Below the pieces are notes generated by a model. That model saw nothing but the letters and a program-made list of their open reading frames with translations, was not told the origin of the DNA and made no database searches. From assembly GCF_014356525.2 (NCBI RefSeq), contig NC_052510.1:20300532-20364531 (forward strand): a DNA stretch of 64,000 nucleotides, read 5' to 3'. Of this stretch, positions 49,086 to 62,846 are shown piece by piece (position 1 is the stretch's first letter; each line of letters starts with the position of its first letter). The position numbers and the translations under genes are program-made. Origin of the DNA: Nilaparvata lugens (taxonomy: Eukaryota > Arthropoda > Insecta > Hemiptera > Delphacidae).

Positions 49086-49848
49086 GTCAATCAATCTATT
49101 ATTTGGAGGATACTGAAAGAGCAAAAATTACATCCATACCACCTCCAGAAAGATCATACTCTATTGCCACGAGACTGTATTCCCCGTTCTGGTATTTGCC
49201 GATGGTTTTTATAAACACTTGTCAACCCAAACTTTTTAACAACCGTTTTATTTACCGACAAGGCACACTTTACAAGAACAGCTATCGTTAACGTCCACAA
49301 CCAACATATTTGGGCAGATGAGAATCCTCATGCCATCAATCCTAATCGTCCACAACATCAGTTTTCAGTAAACATTTGGGCAGGAATCATAGGAGATCAT
49401 CTACTTCTGTTCGAGCTTCCTCCCAGTCTTAATGACATAATCTACTTAAACTTTTTGAGAGAGGAGCTATTTATCTTACTTGAAGATGTACCTCTTCAGT
49501 TGCGCCAAAACATTAATTTGGTTTATGCATGATGGAGCTCCAGCACACTTCAGTGTTGCTGTTCGTGAACACCTGAATCACAGCTTTCCAAATCAATGGA
49601 TAGGCCGAAGTGGGCCAGTAAGGTCACTAGACTTAAATCCTTTGGATTTTTATCTTTGGGGACACTTGAAAACCTTGGTATACAATACTCCGATTGATAC
49701 CATTGAAGAACTCCGATTAAGGATTTTGAACGGAATAGAAATGATAAAGCAGACTTCTGGAATATTTGAACGGGTCCGACAATCGATGAGAAGACGTCTG
49801 AACATATGCATTCAGAACAACGGAGGTCACTTTGAAGATCATCTTTAG
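49086..49848 (+). pseudogene. Mariner/Tc1-like DDE transposase, frameshifted
   Basis: A dead transposase of the IS630/Tc1/mariner superfamily, which would cut and rejoin its own element's ends. Three frames carry it. From 49086: VNQSIIWRILKEQKLHPYHL. From about 49245: FTDKAHFTRTAIVN, then WADENPHA, then FSVNIWAGIIGDH and YLNFLREEL, ending at a TGA near 49528. From 49480: WFMHDGAPAHFS, WIGRSGP, LDLNPLDFYLWGHLK, ending GGHFEDHL and a stop. The first catalytic Asp is at 49257-49259 (FTD) and the second at 49531-49533 (HDG). The third is in LDLNPLD, 32 residues after the second. That spacing is shorter than usual, and the segment between GP and the third Asp seems to have lost about four residues. 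The N-terminal helix-turn-helix is mostly missing. Confidence 0.9.
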
Positions 49849-50555
49849 TCTTTTGGTATAAGATAAATGTCATTTAAAATGTTACATTCATATCCAAAAT
49901 GCACACTTCAAGGTCACAATAATTTTATCCAATTTTTCGAATAGCATAATAATATTCGGTTTTGACTAAATAAACTCTAAAATTTCCAACAAAAAAAAGG
50001 GGGAAAAAATTTTGTTCACACACCCTTAAACAAGTCTCCAGCAACTTCTAGAGAGTACACCCGAAAATTTCACAGATATGATGAACGGGCTTAGTTTCTA
50101 CCGTGGTCAAGAGGGACACATCCCTCTAATATTTGGACAAAATAATTCACCCCCCCCAAAAAAAAAAGTAAGTTTGAATACTCGAGTAAAAATCAAGTAA
50201 ATTTGAAAAAAAATGGTCAAGTTAAACACTAAGCCTAAAAAGTTGGTTGGAATAGTGCTTTATTGGAGCCCAAAATTTAAGCATTCTAGCTTGTTACCAG
50301 AATAATAATGAGTTTATAGTCCTTCTACAAAATCAATTTTTTTTTAACAATTGAAATGACAGATAAAATTCTACTTCATTCAGTTCTATTTGTTGTTGAA
50401 TGAAAAACCAATAGATCTATGGAATTTTTAAGGGAAAATCGGAATAATAAGTGGCCTACAACTGATCACCAAAAAAACTTGAATGGAATGTTTGTTTTCA
50501 AGTGGAAATTACGTAAAATCGAATCAAATAAAATTGAAGGTATATTTTCAAAATT
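49849..50555. other. AT-rich non-coding stretch
   Basis: It contains A/C homopolymer runs near 50146-50168 and no recognisable inverted end for the mariner element. Confidence 0.45.
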
Positions 50556-50695
50556 TTCCGGGGGAGAATCCCCGGACCCCCTTTTGGTGGGGGGTGTTCC
50601 ATACCACCCACACTCCCCCGGTATCTCCCTCAAAGTGCTTTCTACCCCAATGTTATGATCCCCCCCCGAAAATTTCCCTGTCTACGTCACTGATC
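50556..50695. repeat. G/C-run-rich repeat remnant
   Basis: Alternating G and C runs (CCGGGGGAGAATCCCCGG, GGTGGGGGGTG, GATCCCCCCCC) ending in CTACGTCACTG stand out from AT-rich flanks. I have seen similar G/C-run repeat ends in invertebrate genomes, but I cannot name a family. The two overlapping frames here are not conserved proteins. Confidence 0.45.
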
Positions 50696-53600
50696 TACTT
50701 GGTGTAGATTATGTGAAATTATTGACCTGACTTGTCTTATATTCGATAACAGGAGTCCACGAGACGTAATATTTGAAAAACATTCTTTTCCAAATAATTA
50801 TCTGTACTATTACATGGCAGTACAATTCTACTTGATTTCAAATTTAAATTCGACAAATTGGAAGATTCAATCTAAGTTCATGTTACGACAATTTGCCAAT
50901 TCGATATTTTCAGTAGATACATTAGATATGATTGGATGATGAAAAATCTGCATATCCATAAAGAATCCATTGCTAAGAATTATTTCCAAATTGTACAAGA
51001 TAAAAACTGTTTAGTGATCAACAGCGGCTTGCAGATGAAGATATAATATTGCATTATTGCAACACCAGTTGAGGCTGGTCATTGACTTCAACATGGAACA
51101 CCGTCGTCTCTATCCTCTTATTCTTTCATTTCTTCCTGTTCTCACTTGTTTCCCTCCTTACTTTCCTGTTCCTTCATCCGCAGTTATTGCCATGTTCTCA
51201 GTCAATAAATCAGGGGGCAATAAGTTAATCTGCTGTTAACTCCAACAATGAATCAAACGTTGGTTATAATACCTTTTCGAGGAATCAACTACTAACAAAT
51301 TATGCAGAAAACACATTTTATCGCCTGTCTTCTGGCAATAAACATAGGCTACAATGTCGTGTCATTAACCGGGATGGTAATGTGTATTGTCCACAGGTAA
51401 TTAACGCCCAGGTGTATTTATTTTATGGTTAATAAAATGTCTTTTAATTACCCACTTGGAATTCTCACAAGAATCGACTCAGGAACTGAATTATGTTTAT
51501 CCTTCTGGATGACTATGTAAAGAGTATGTTTCGGATCGTGTAGCTGAGAGGCGAACGCCTGATTATCGGTTGTAGGAGATGGGGAGTGAATGAACTCGTA
51601 AGCGAAGATTTACCAGAATTTAATTAGCTCCTCAAGCTTTCTTCAGTCTTGTGCATTCTCAACAGAACTGAAATCTCCAAATTCAATAATCTTAGCAGTA
51701 TTTTCTACAATTGCCGATTACCTGCTTGGCAGGAACTGGGAAATGTTCCTTATATTACAATATATCCATTATGGAATGATGTCAACTAATACGACCTGGA
51801 AAATTTTGACATAACTCAAGATCTAAATTTTCCCTCCGACTAAATCTAAATCACCATTGACTACCGTATAATTTATTCCCCAATACAATTACAGATAATA
51901 TTGTAGATAATGGCAGTAAACAGTGAAACTTATGACGAAGAAAGCCCAGAAAATTAAATTACCCCAAATAAAGGGCTGATAAACTGTCGTATTTTACTCG
52001 ACTCCAAGCACAGAAAAAAAAGTCGTTTCAGCATTATTCTCCAACAATTTTTCAAACATTAATGGCATCGACCCTTACACAACGGTCAGGGATGTTTCTT
52101 GAAATCTATCGTGTCAAGAAATCTAACCGAATATCGAGGATCAAAATACTGCGAGCAATAATTTCCAATCTTACACAAAGTTGTATTGAGCAATTGAAAT
52201 TTTCAAAATCACACAACAACAAAAAATGACCTGACGCAGAATAATGTCGAGTTTTACTTCCTCAACGGCCTTGATGTAATTGTAAATTGTTGAAGTGATG
52301 TGTTGAAGGGGCATCGCACTTTCAATGACAACATTCCTATCACAGAACTGCAATCACTCACAGATAGCAATTGCGTCAAATAAACCACCACAAAACACTT
52401 CTTTCTTATGCTGGCAAAAGCGGAAAATAAAAATTATCAGTAATATTTTTCAAGGCTTCATTTTTTCTAGGTGTTAAAAGTGCGCGTGTGTATGTATTTC
52501 TGCCAACTAGAGAATGCCCGATAAGATGGGTTGAAGGTTTCAGTCGGTTAGTGTCGCACTATGTATCATTTAGCATTCGTCTTAACCCCAATTTGACCTG
52601 TAGAACTAATTAAATATTGTTTTTCCGTCGACCAAAAACGTGAGTAGCGTACTTCTCATTGACATTGTGGCAGCAATAATGAATTACATACGATACCATA
52701 ATCGGCCGATACAGGATAGACATGTGATTGAAATTTAAAAATAATAAAACCCTGAAAAATGTTGTTAGGCAACAGCATTTCTTGAAATAACCAACTAGAA
52801 GTCTGGCAATGTGAGGAAGTGGAAAAATATAACAGACGATCAACCGAGATCATAATTGATGATCATGATGGAAATGTAAGAGTTAAGGATCAAATTTTGT
52901 AGAATGATGCCATGCATCTTGTCACGTGGTATTTTAACACCACAAAATACTTTTAATATAAACTATTGAGCTTTAATAGAATTATAAAATAGAAAGAATA
53001 GATAGCCTAGTCAAGTTACTGCTCAAGTAAAATCGAATGTTATTCATGATAAAAAGAAATCAAGTTATCAATTAAGCGAAATTAAGTTATCAATTTTATG
53101 ATAAGAAAATCATGCAAAATTGTAATTCAACAATAATGAGAATTCCTTGGCAGAAATAAAAATTATAAAGCGGCTTATTTATTATTGGCAGATCATAAAA
53201 AATAACAGTTTGCATGTACATTTTGAGGTTAGAATTCTTTTGTTTTGTTCTGATGAATCAATCGATCTAGGATCAATTGACAGTTCTTTGAATCGATACC
53301 TAACGAATCAGCTGATTGTTCGATCAATCAGTATGAATTGAATTGTAATTTTACTTACAAAATATATATTATATACACTAGGGAAGGTTTATGTAAATAG
53401 ATAAGGACAACTATTATTGTTACACGATTATTTATTGCAATCTAAAAAGTATGAAAACCAAGAGTACACAAAACTCACATAAAAAATTAAATGTATATCA
53501 TTTTATAGCATCATGTATCAAGATTTAATTATTAAAATACTCTTAGCCTATCACTTAATTTATTTGTATAAAAACTTTTTATTTATCTTTGTATAAGAAA

Positions 53601-55002
53601 GTTAGGAAAACCCTGAATCTTAAAGAACCAATTACATCACGTCTTACCAAGATTAGAAAGCCAATCAGAAGGAAGCTTAAAAGTCATTCAAGGAAGAGAT
53701 GAAACTTTTCTAGAAATCACTCTCTCTGGCTTGTGATATCGATCTGTGAGGAGCACATGGAGAATAGGGTTCTTTCTTCCTATTAATTTTTAAAATCATC
53801 AAGCCAATCCCTTTTTAAATGTGAAGTATATGTAATTAATGTTTGATTATTTGTGAACTCAGTGTTGCTATAGAGTTCTTATTTGTAATTTATTCCCATA
53901 AATATATTTTAATACTGAAATAAATTTATAAGAAATCTGGACCATGCGCGAGCCCAGCAGAGACGAAAAGGACCTGCCTAATTAATTATTGGAAATAATT
54001 AATTTACTCTACAAGACCTTCAAGAACATCATTATTGTGAGTGCAAAAATTTGTCTTAAATGAGCTCATTTTAAGAAGGCCTTTAACAATGAATTGGGGA
54101 ATTGAGCAAAGCGCTATATAATTTTATTCAAGTTTAAGAAATTCGCAATGTGTCGAATATTATCATATAAGTTATAAAAACTCTTTTATGAATTTATTGA
54201 TTTATGTAGGAAGCTTATTTCCATGCACGGCACAAACTCATAAAACCCTGAGATTATTGAATTGTTATTTGTATTAATTATTATTTGTCATTGATCAAAG
54301 TATGTCCTGTTAAATCTACAGACCAAACAGGTTTTAAGTTGTAGAATTCTGAATTGACTTGAAGTCCACGTATCAGTATTAAATACACATATATATCTTT
54401 AAAGCTCACAACTGTGAATTCTAATAAACCTTGTGATAATTATTAAAATATTTAAGAATTTATCTAAAGAAAATTATAGATATAAGAAAGTTTTATATAT
54501 ATTATTTTATGGGAATATATTTTATGTTTTATGTTAGCATACAAAAATCTTAGAAGTTTTTATTATATCCTAACTCATATCGTGATATACAGTTTGAGCT
54601 GTCTTGATACCAAGAAAAAATCCTCTGCAACTTATAAAATCAGTGAATCAATTAATATTGATCTTATTAAGAGCATTTACTACTTATCATCCTTTGATGA
54701 TAGTAATACTATTCCGCCAGAAAAATCATACTGATAATATTATATCAATAAGGTTACAGTATATCATATAAGGATCCAGAGAACTTCAAGAACTGGCGTT
54801 GTAAGTTCCAAGGAATTTCAAAAGGGTAAATTGGTGAATACCTGTATTCATGACAAGAGTTTTAAAAATCAACTAGAAAAGCTATAGTTGGTCTTCATTA
54901 TTCCTGATTGAATATATGGTTACTGGTAATCAGTCACCAACTATCTTTTTGACTTCCTTTTTGGTATTCTTCCAGAACTTCACGGAAGCTGCGGTAAGAA
55001 TT
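50696..55002. other. AT-rich non-coding stretch
   Basis: No gene is recognised. The segment at about 51350-51460 has several TAATTA and TTAAT words next to an AGGTGTATTTA-like word, which could be binding sites, but this is weak. Frames of 60-79 codons are unremarkable. Confidence 0.4.
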
Positions 55003-55090
55003 ATTAATCACCAATACTTGAACCTTGTGGTGATTAATTATATTTGGAAAATTCATGCATCTACCACTGAGCTAGAGCTGCGGTTTGAAC
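55003..55090 (-). repeat. tRNA-like relic with an 11-bp hairpin
   Basis: On the minus strand TAGCTCAGTGGTAGATGC (about 55059-55076) matches a pol III A box and D-arm very closely. A weak B-box-like GGTTCAAGTAT follows about 50 bases downstream. That weak box lies in the loop of a perfect hairpin (ATTAATCACCA 55003-55013 / TGGTGATTAAT 55028-55038). A palindromic GGTTTGAACCC (about 55080) lies on the other side of the A box. No cloverleaf closes, so it is a decayed tRNA or SINE head. Confidence 0.4.
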
Positions 55091-58000
55091 CCAGCATTTT
55101 TGCGAGCCGGACGGCCTAATCTTTTTGCGAATTTATTTGCAAAATAGGGATTTTAGCAACCGCTCTTATAAATATCAAAAATACCGCACCACATATGAAT
55201 GTTTGGCAATCTTCACCATTACAATCTAAGCATTCAATTGTATTTACTAGATAAAAGATAAGTGTTGGAAATTTTATTTTTTATATTCAAAACAGTTCCT
55301 GCACTACCTAATCTCCTATGGGTTTAAGAAGAATGCCATATCCTTCCTTCTTTAGTTATAACGATGTAAGAGTAATTTTGTTGAGAAAAGTAATCTAGCC
55401 TATTGGAGCGGTACTTACTGAAAATTTCATTAGTTTAGGTGAAATTCTATGAAAGTAACCAAAAGCTTATGAAAGAAGACGCAGTAAACAATCAAACTAT
55501 GTAACAAATGCAGATAAAACCAAATTCGATTTTCAAGTTATATTTCCAGAAGCAAATTCAATACTTAGGTATTTAATGCTTTAATACTTTTTTAATATTT
55601 CTATACTTGGGTATTTTATAATTTTTGAAATACTAATTCAATTAATGTTTGTCAAATTCAAAGTAATGTGCAATTTCCTCACATTGAAGCGGCTGGGAAA
55701 AGATAGCCTTCTCGTTACCTATTATTAAATTAATGTAATTCCAATTTGTAACTTATCGACTATTTTGCAACGTAACTCAAAGTGAGTATAAAGGTAAACC
55801 ACCTACCAACTACCTAAAACCAACTACCTACCACGATCGTCTACAGTGTCAACACAGAAACATAAATTATATTTTCTGTGCTATCATCTATCTATCTATT
55901 CGACTCATTGTTGATACAAATTGATATCATGTGGCATTTTTCTATTGAAGATGGCCAACAAAGAGAGTTGGTTCGCCGAAGAATAAAAGCTAAAGATGGC
56001 GCGCAGGATTTGATTGAAGGAAACGCAACTATGGTTTTGTTGAGGAGCGAGTGAAACAGCAAATTGCCTAACATAAATAAAAGGAGAGGCCCTGTCTTGC
56101 CGAAAGGATTGATGGCAGGAAGGTGCTGGTTGGGGGAGGGGGAGGGTGTTCGATTTCCGAGGGGACAAATAAAAGACATAATTGCGTCCGTCAGACAATT
56201 GGGGGGCAGAGGGGCTCTGTCTATGGATGAGGAGGTGTGGTGGTGGAGGAGGTGGTTAGGTGAGAGACCCGTTCAAGGCTGAATAATATGATGGCGCGAG
56301 TCTGCTGAGCTGAAACAGTACCAAGAAACAAGGAGTCTTTGCTCTTTGTTTTCTGCTTGTTCTTGTAACTGCAAGCAAACTTCCTTCTGCTTCGGACATG
56401 ATGTGATTCCTTTGCTATGTTCCTCAATCATTTTTGTAGAACGCAATCATTTCATTGAAGGGTGTGCACTACTGTCAGGGTGCAATTCACCAAATGGCTT
56501 CATGAAGCACCTTTATTTAATAAAATGAATAAAATAGGACAACCCACCATTATCGGCTGTTCATATGACAATTAAATTAATGAATGATTCATTGTGATCG
56601 AGATTCACAGGTATTTCATGTTCAATGGTTTCGAATAACCCTTATCAGTCTAGTGAATGTTCTGTTTACTAAAGGGTTAGGTTACATCAATGTACCTAGA
56701 ATGTATCCTTGGTACCTAGGGTTAAATGGCGAAAACTGAGCCGGCCTACCTTATCAGTCAGCTGATAACCGGCATGCCAGCTTCTGTCTGCTGATCGCTT
56801 GCAATGTTATCAATTTTATTAGAATGACTTGTGTACTCTGATCTGCTGAAAAATCTGCTCATTGTTATCCCTATATTTGTATTACTTGCTCCTATATAAT
56901 TTGTCAAGAAATAAAGTTATTAATCTGTATGGCACACCAGATCACAATTTCCGGTGTAGCCACCCCATCAAGTCTCGATTAAGGAGTATATTAATTATTG
57001 AAATCGTACATTTCAATGAAGACTATGATCCTATGCAGCCCGACTCAAGATGCCAGCCATGAGGTGAACAAAAGCCAAGCTACATGTGTGAGTGCTCGTG
57101 TATTATATGCTAATATAATTATGTGAGTGTTATATATAACAAAATTAAAAATCTCTGTAATTAATTTTTAAAACAGACAAAGTGATTTTATAACAATTTT
57201 GGCGTTACTCTGTCCAAACTTGAGTCAGGCAACCCCTTAGTGGCATAGTGTTTGATTCTGATTATAGCTTCTTTATTAGCAAATATATCCTCTAATTAAA
57301 CGGTGAATTATAACTCAACATCGAGTTAATTGATCACAGGAAAGTACCACCCACTTCACCCTCAGATTAACTGTGAAGAGAATAGCTCAGTTAATCCTAG
57401 GAATTTTGCAATATTCCTTGTCGGTCATCAGACATCATCCTGAACATCGGTTACCCTGAAACATGTAGTTCATCAGGCAGGTGTCTTTTCCGAAACAGAA
57501 ATCAAACTTTAGAGTACGTACAGATTGAACGATTCTAATCTTCCAACGTATATGAGATACAAACTAAAACTTCTAATTGTATTCTATATGAGGGGTAAGA
57601 AGTAGTAGGATATTGCGATAGAAAACTGATAACAATCATCCAGCGCCTTATTTGGATGATGATGAGCGATGATTTCCAAATAGTAAATTCAGATAATTTC
57701 CGAAAAAATACAGTATTTACATTACCGAATTTGTTAGGTCCTGTTACTTAATATATTGTCATCATAATTCGATCATTAAAATTTTGTGAATTGAAGAGCT
57801 ACAAGACTTAATCTTTTTTGGGCTATGTGTTATCTGAATTTGGGAGAGGAATAGCACAAGGTTACCTTATTTTTCCTCCCCCTATCATTTTGATAATGTA
57901 CTTATTTTATAAATGAATGAATGAATTATCATTCTGAAACTACCCCAATATCACCTTTACCTAGGTTGCATAATTCTGCAAAAGCAGGTGATGTTTATTT

Positions 58001-59743
58001 AAAGAAATGCGTCCTTGAAAGTGAGAGGGAAAGTGTGGCATCAGATGCAAGAATCGATTTGAAGTGAGACGTCGATGGTTTGAAAAGTGAAGCTTTCCCA
58101 GCAACAAGTGAATTATTCATAGGCCACTTTCCCACCTCTCGATGCTACGCAGAAAATGGAAAATACTAAAATAACTACACCGTTTATTCCCAATAAACTT
58201 TTACTTTCAGTACCGCACTTGAGAGTATTATTAGCCAGGGCCTTCTATTGTAGACAACTCCAGTTCTCTCATTTTTACAATGGTATATCGATAACCATTC
58301 TAACGTAATGTATACACAGAATATCTCTATATCTATTCTGCCTCATACTCTTGTTGTATACATGTCTAGGTTACAGTACTTTCAGTAACCCATCTGCCAT
58401 CTAATATAGTAAGTTGAATAGTTGCAATCGAATTTACTCGCAATCCCAACGCTCTAAGGTGTATTGGTTCATGATTGGAATGATTTTCACATGCAATACT
58501 ACTTATTAGTGTTAATCGTTGTTCCATCAATTAGGGATTGTTGTTGGATGATGTTCATTGATTGTTGATTCTTTGTTCCCTTGAATTGCTCCTATCAGCT
58601 GTAATTAGACTTTCCAAAAACGATTGAAAAAGTTGAAGACTCTGTATAGTTACCAGCCCATATGGCATTTGTGGGATTTAATATGAATGAATGAAGCTCC
58701 TAACCAAATTCCTTCCCGAGACCATTTTCAGCTCTGAAACATCTTCCCATTATCCTTACATTAATACTATCACCTTTAAGAGGCAAGCTTCATTTACACA
58801 ATACCAAGAGAGAAACAAAACTGATCGATAACCCTTCATCGAGTACGGTAGATGGAAGAAAAACGGTGACTTGATATTTATATCATTAAAAGAACTTTGA
58901 AAGAATTTTCAAATGAAACAAAACTTTTTTCGTCTAGTTAAGTCAAAGTTAAACCACAGTTATTCGAAGAATACATTTTAAGATTAAATCACTTCACCAT
59001 TCTTCATCATGTCTCCCATAACGCATTTCAACAGAAATGGAAAATCCCGTCACATTGTAAACCTTTCTGACTTCTCATGAATAGTTCTGAGTTCTGTATA
59101 CCCTTTTAAAAGAGGCTAAACATCCAAACATTCAGCGCTCCAGTGGGTGGTTTGTCAAGTACAATGACAACATTTCTGATAGGAGATTATAAAATGATTG
59201 AATGATTCTAACCAAATATTATTAGAATATTGCCATTTTAGAACCTGAAACCTAAACCTAAAACCACAGGCAAAACATGTATCTGTACCTTAACCTTTTT
59301 TCTATCCCTGGACATAACATTTCTCAAACCCTATTCCTAGCCTCAACTAAACCTGACCTTAACCTCATTTAATATGTTGATCCCAGATTGGATTTTTAGT
59401 CAATTAGATGTACGTATTCCCAATGAGGGTTGGAAGAAGATCGCATTGTAATTTATCTATGGTATTACAGTAACATCATAACCTATTGATTTTACACTTC
59501 AAGCTCTGTAATATGTTCATCTTAGATCACATTCATCTTAGATATGTAGCATTTTACTATATCGACGTGTCAACCATAACTCATTTCTATCATATGAATT
59601 TGATACGAGTATCGAGTACACCTGTATGTAATTTGCAAGAATGATTTTACATGACGGCAGCATCCCGGGTGTTTATGGGATGGAGATGGTTTGGCTGCTT
59701 GGGGAGTCACAGCCCCCTCACTGAGTGAGTATGTGTATTCATT

Positions 59744-59745
<2 letters not shown>
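55091..59745. other. Mostly AT-rich non-coding stretch
   Basis: A G-rich patch at about 56090-56280 and a CTACC-repeat patch at about 55800-55840 break the AT-rich background. Frames of 60-97 codons on both strands at 55892-56427 overlap each other and show no known motif. Confidence 0.4.
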
Positions 59746-59779
<34 letters not shown>

Positions 59780-59797
59780 GTGTGTGTGTGTGTGTGT
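59746..59797. repeat. (GT)n microsatellite
   Basis: About 26 TG units with a single TT interruption near 59778. The Cys/Val-rich frames through it are artefacts. Confidence 0.95.
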
Positions 59798-59944
59798 CAG
59801 CAGAAGCCATGAGGGGAAAGGGGAAACATGGAGAGGGGGGGCGACAACGACCTACCAAGGCCGACAATGTAATCACGTGGCCCAAATGTCAAAGTTTAGC
59901 AAGCGCGTGAACGCCAGACGACTGAAAAAGCGCGACACTAAATT

Positions 59945-61080
59945 AAATTGAGATCGAGAGTCGACGACAAAGAGAGACGAATAGAGAGATAGAGAGAGAG
60001 AAAGAGAGATAGATAGATTGAGAGAGAGAGAGAGATAGATTGAATGATTGCATAGAGAGAGATAAAGATTGAAAAAGAGAGCGAGTTGCAGAATGGGAGA
60101 CATATGGTGAGAGAGAGTAGCAGCAGAATGAGAGACATTTGTTGAGAGAGAGTGGTTGTAGAATGAGAGACTCTTCGAGAGAATGGTTGAATAGTAGCGA
60201 CCAACTGAGAGAGCAACACTTGATGAGAGTGATGCAGTAGAGTGAGAAGGAGAGAGAAATTATTTTCATTGATAGAATAGAGAGACTGATTGAACAAATG
60301 AGGAGGAACAGAAACGCTTATCGAGAGAGTAAGAGAGAAGTGAGAATAGGAGAGAGAGAGGAAAAATATTGAGATAGACTTCGAGGAAGATTGAGAGTTG
60401 AAAGATAAGAGGAGATATTCATATTGAGAGTGTGACAAGTGACAGACAATTATTATTTAGTGAGTGAGAGATACTATTAGTGTGAGATGAAGGAGAGTTT
60501 GATCAGATAGTATAGAATGTATAAAGCAGATAATGTACTACAGTGTGTAGAGAGTAGACTACATTCTATAATCTCTGAGTTTGATTGATAGGAGACATGC
60601 AGTTTGTGGGAGTTAGATAGATGAGAGACAGCCTTATTTGGAAATGATGAAAAGAATAGATGTTTAAGGGAGAGACTGAGAATGAAGCTGCCTCTGGATC
60701 CCAGTTTATTAGAATCAACAATATGGATTAAATTGATTAAACAAAGTGCAAACTGGAATTTTACATATTTGAGACTCATTCAACAAGATGCAGTTCAATG
60801 ATGATGATGTAATGACGTTATTAAAACATGAATGTCCATTCAATTGATATGAGAATAAGATATAGAAACAGAAACCTTATTGAGAAAGTGAGAAATATGC
60901 AATTGACTAATTCAGGGTGGGAAAGACGTTAAAAGATTGAGAGGGTTGTATCAGATTAGGTTTCTTCATTTATGCATATAACAATAAGGAAAGAAGTGTC
61001 AGACTTATGAGAGTGAAAAGGAAGAGAGAGACTTATGAGAGACTGGAGGAGAAGAGACAGAGAGAGTGAGAGAGTATAGC
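59945..61080. repeat. GA-rich low-complexity tract (>1.1 kb)
   Basis: GAGAGA runs dominate 59970-60130 and 60300-60450 and recur to 61075, separated by purine-biased unique sequence. The 76-166-codon minus-strand frames (Ser/Leu-rich) are compositional. GAGAG clusters are the site type bound by GAGA-factor-like proteins in insects, but repeat length alone does not show function. Confidence 0.8.
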
Positions 61081-61260
61081 TCAAGGTCGAGGCCGCGAGC
61101 TATACACTGGTAGGGAGACATCGATCGCACCCTTCCCGCCCCCAAATCAGCCGCCCCCTGCCACCCCCGAGACCTGACCTGCTCACAGCGCCAAGTTGCG
61201 AGGTAGCCGCTCCCCGCCCCCCTACCATTAACATCACAATACACTGTGACTTTTCCGGAT
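61081..61260. other. C-rich patch at the edge of the GA tract
   Basis: C-runs (CCCGCCCCCAAATCAGCCGC, CTGCCACCCCCGAG) form a sharp GC peak directly next to the GA-rich tract. There is no convincing frame. Together the two could mark an open-chromatin or promoter-type element. Confidence 0.35.
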
Positions 61261-62846
61261 CAACACTTTCACTGTCTTTTTTGTTCAGCAAAGGTTTTGA
61301 AGTTGTCACAGTTATGTATTGGGTGCAATTTGTTATCAATGGTAGTTGCGTATTTCCAGCGATAAATTCTCTTTGTAGGGGAATTATTTCATGAGTCAAA
61401 TGAAAAATAGAGAATTTAGTTTCCTTGCATTTCAGAGACCATCATGTATGTTGCGACTGCACTGCATCGTGTCAATAATTTATCCACCATTCATATGTTT
61501 ACAGTGTTGAGGTATGAAATCTCAACTATAACAAGATTAAAAATATACTGTATTAACAGTAGCGAGGAATACAAAATTTTCAATCCTGGTGGTAGACCAA
61601 CATGAGTGTGAGTGTAGGAGAGAGAGAGATTGAGCGAGTTATAGTGAAAGAGAGAAAGATATCACAACCATTTATCATAGTATAACTTAATATAAGAAAA
61701 ATTATTACGAAATTACGGATTCAAAATTTATCATTTTAGCAAAGTAATCTAAAGAATTCTTAGTTCAAGGATTAAAAATTAGCACAAAATTTATTCAAGA
61801 GTTCCTCTATGCCTGTAATTAATAGGTAGAGAGCGAGATTTCATGCTGTACAGAGACTGGCTGATGGAGGTTAGTCGCTGTGAGGCTTGGGGCTGCTTTT
61901 AGCCACATCGATTTGCAATAATAGGAAAAGTCACACAATTCTGGGCATGAATGAAATTGCTCTCACAATTTTTATTGGTGGTAATTCTACCTCATCGTTT
62001 AGCCATGTTACGGATAACATAATTCATGAAAAAAATCATCAGTTTTATCACAAGAGATCAATTCCTTAGATATGATATCCACCATAAAAGATAAAGAAAA
62101 AGTATAAACATTCACGAGATTTTGAAAATCTAGGAAGTTTTAAGGATGAAACTACATCTCCGCTATGATGATCAAATTAAAAATACAAGCCTCGCAATTC
62201 ATACATAAACTATTCAGATCATCCATCACCTTGTGATGGATACAGCCATAAACTAATAAAGAATATTATCCATTGGATCGTTTAATACGTTGGTTATTGA
62301 ATTGATTTATTCATCGCCTGTCTGTTTGTCCACTAATGTGCTAATAAATCTGTTGATTCAATAACAAAACCTTCAGTTTGGTAATTCAATCATTTATTTA
62401 ATTCTAATCAAAGGAAGAGGAGATTTAGTTGAACAAACCACCATTTATGGTCAGATTATAACAATAGATGAACACCAGAACAGTCAACTGAAAGTTTGTC
62501 ATTAGACAGGAATTTTGTGATAGTAGAATCGGAAACAGTCGACCTGATCTTGACCGTATTTCACTTATTCCGGAAATTACCGATGAAGTCAAAGAACTTA
62601 ATTGAGCGCACTCTAGCCAAGGTGAACATGTAAACTTTTGTCACGTGATACATACACTCCCACAGATTTCAATAGCTCAGATGCTTTGTTGAAAATCAAG
62701 CACTTCATTCAGTATTGTGCTTGAGACTGCTTGTATTCCAAATCAAACATTTTAATTATATGTTAGTTACATTCAACTTACAATTAAATCTTCGGTTCTA
62801 TTGAGGGCCCTAAACGTCCTAGAGAGCCTACAATACAATAGTATAG
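61261..62846. other. AT-rich non-coding stretch
   Basis: A short GA run lies at about 61618-61660. A 9-bp stem (ATCCATCAC/GTGATGGAT with a 3-base loop) lies near 62222. No gene is recognised. Confidence 0.45.

Noticed and set aside
59226..59360. Telomere-like ACCTAAACCTAAAACC words
   Set aside because: Only a few irregular copies, not a (TTAGG)n array.
59938..60438. 166-codon minus-strand frame, the longest in the window
   Set aside because: It is the Ser/Leu-rich translation of the GA-rich repeat tract. No domain, and length follows from stop-poor composition.
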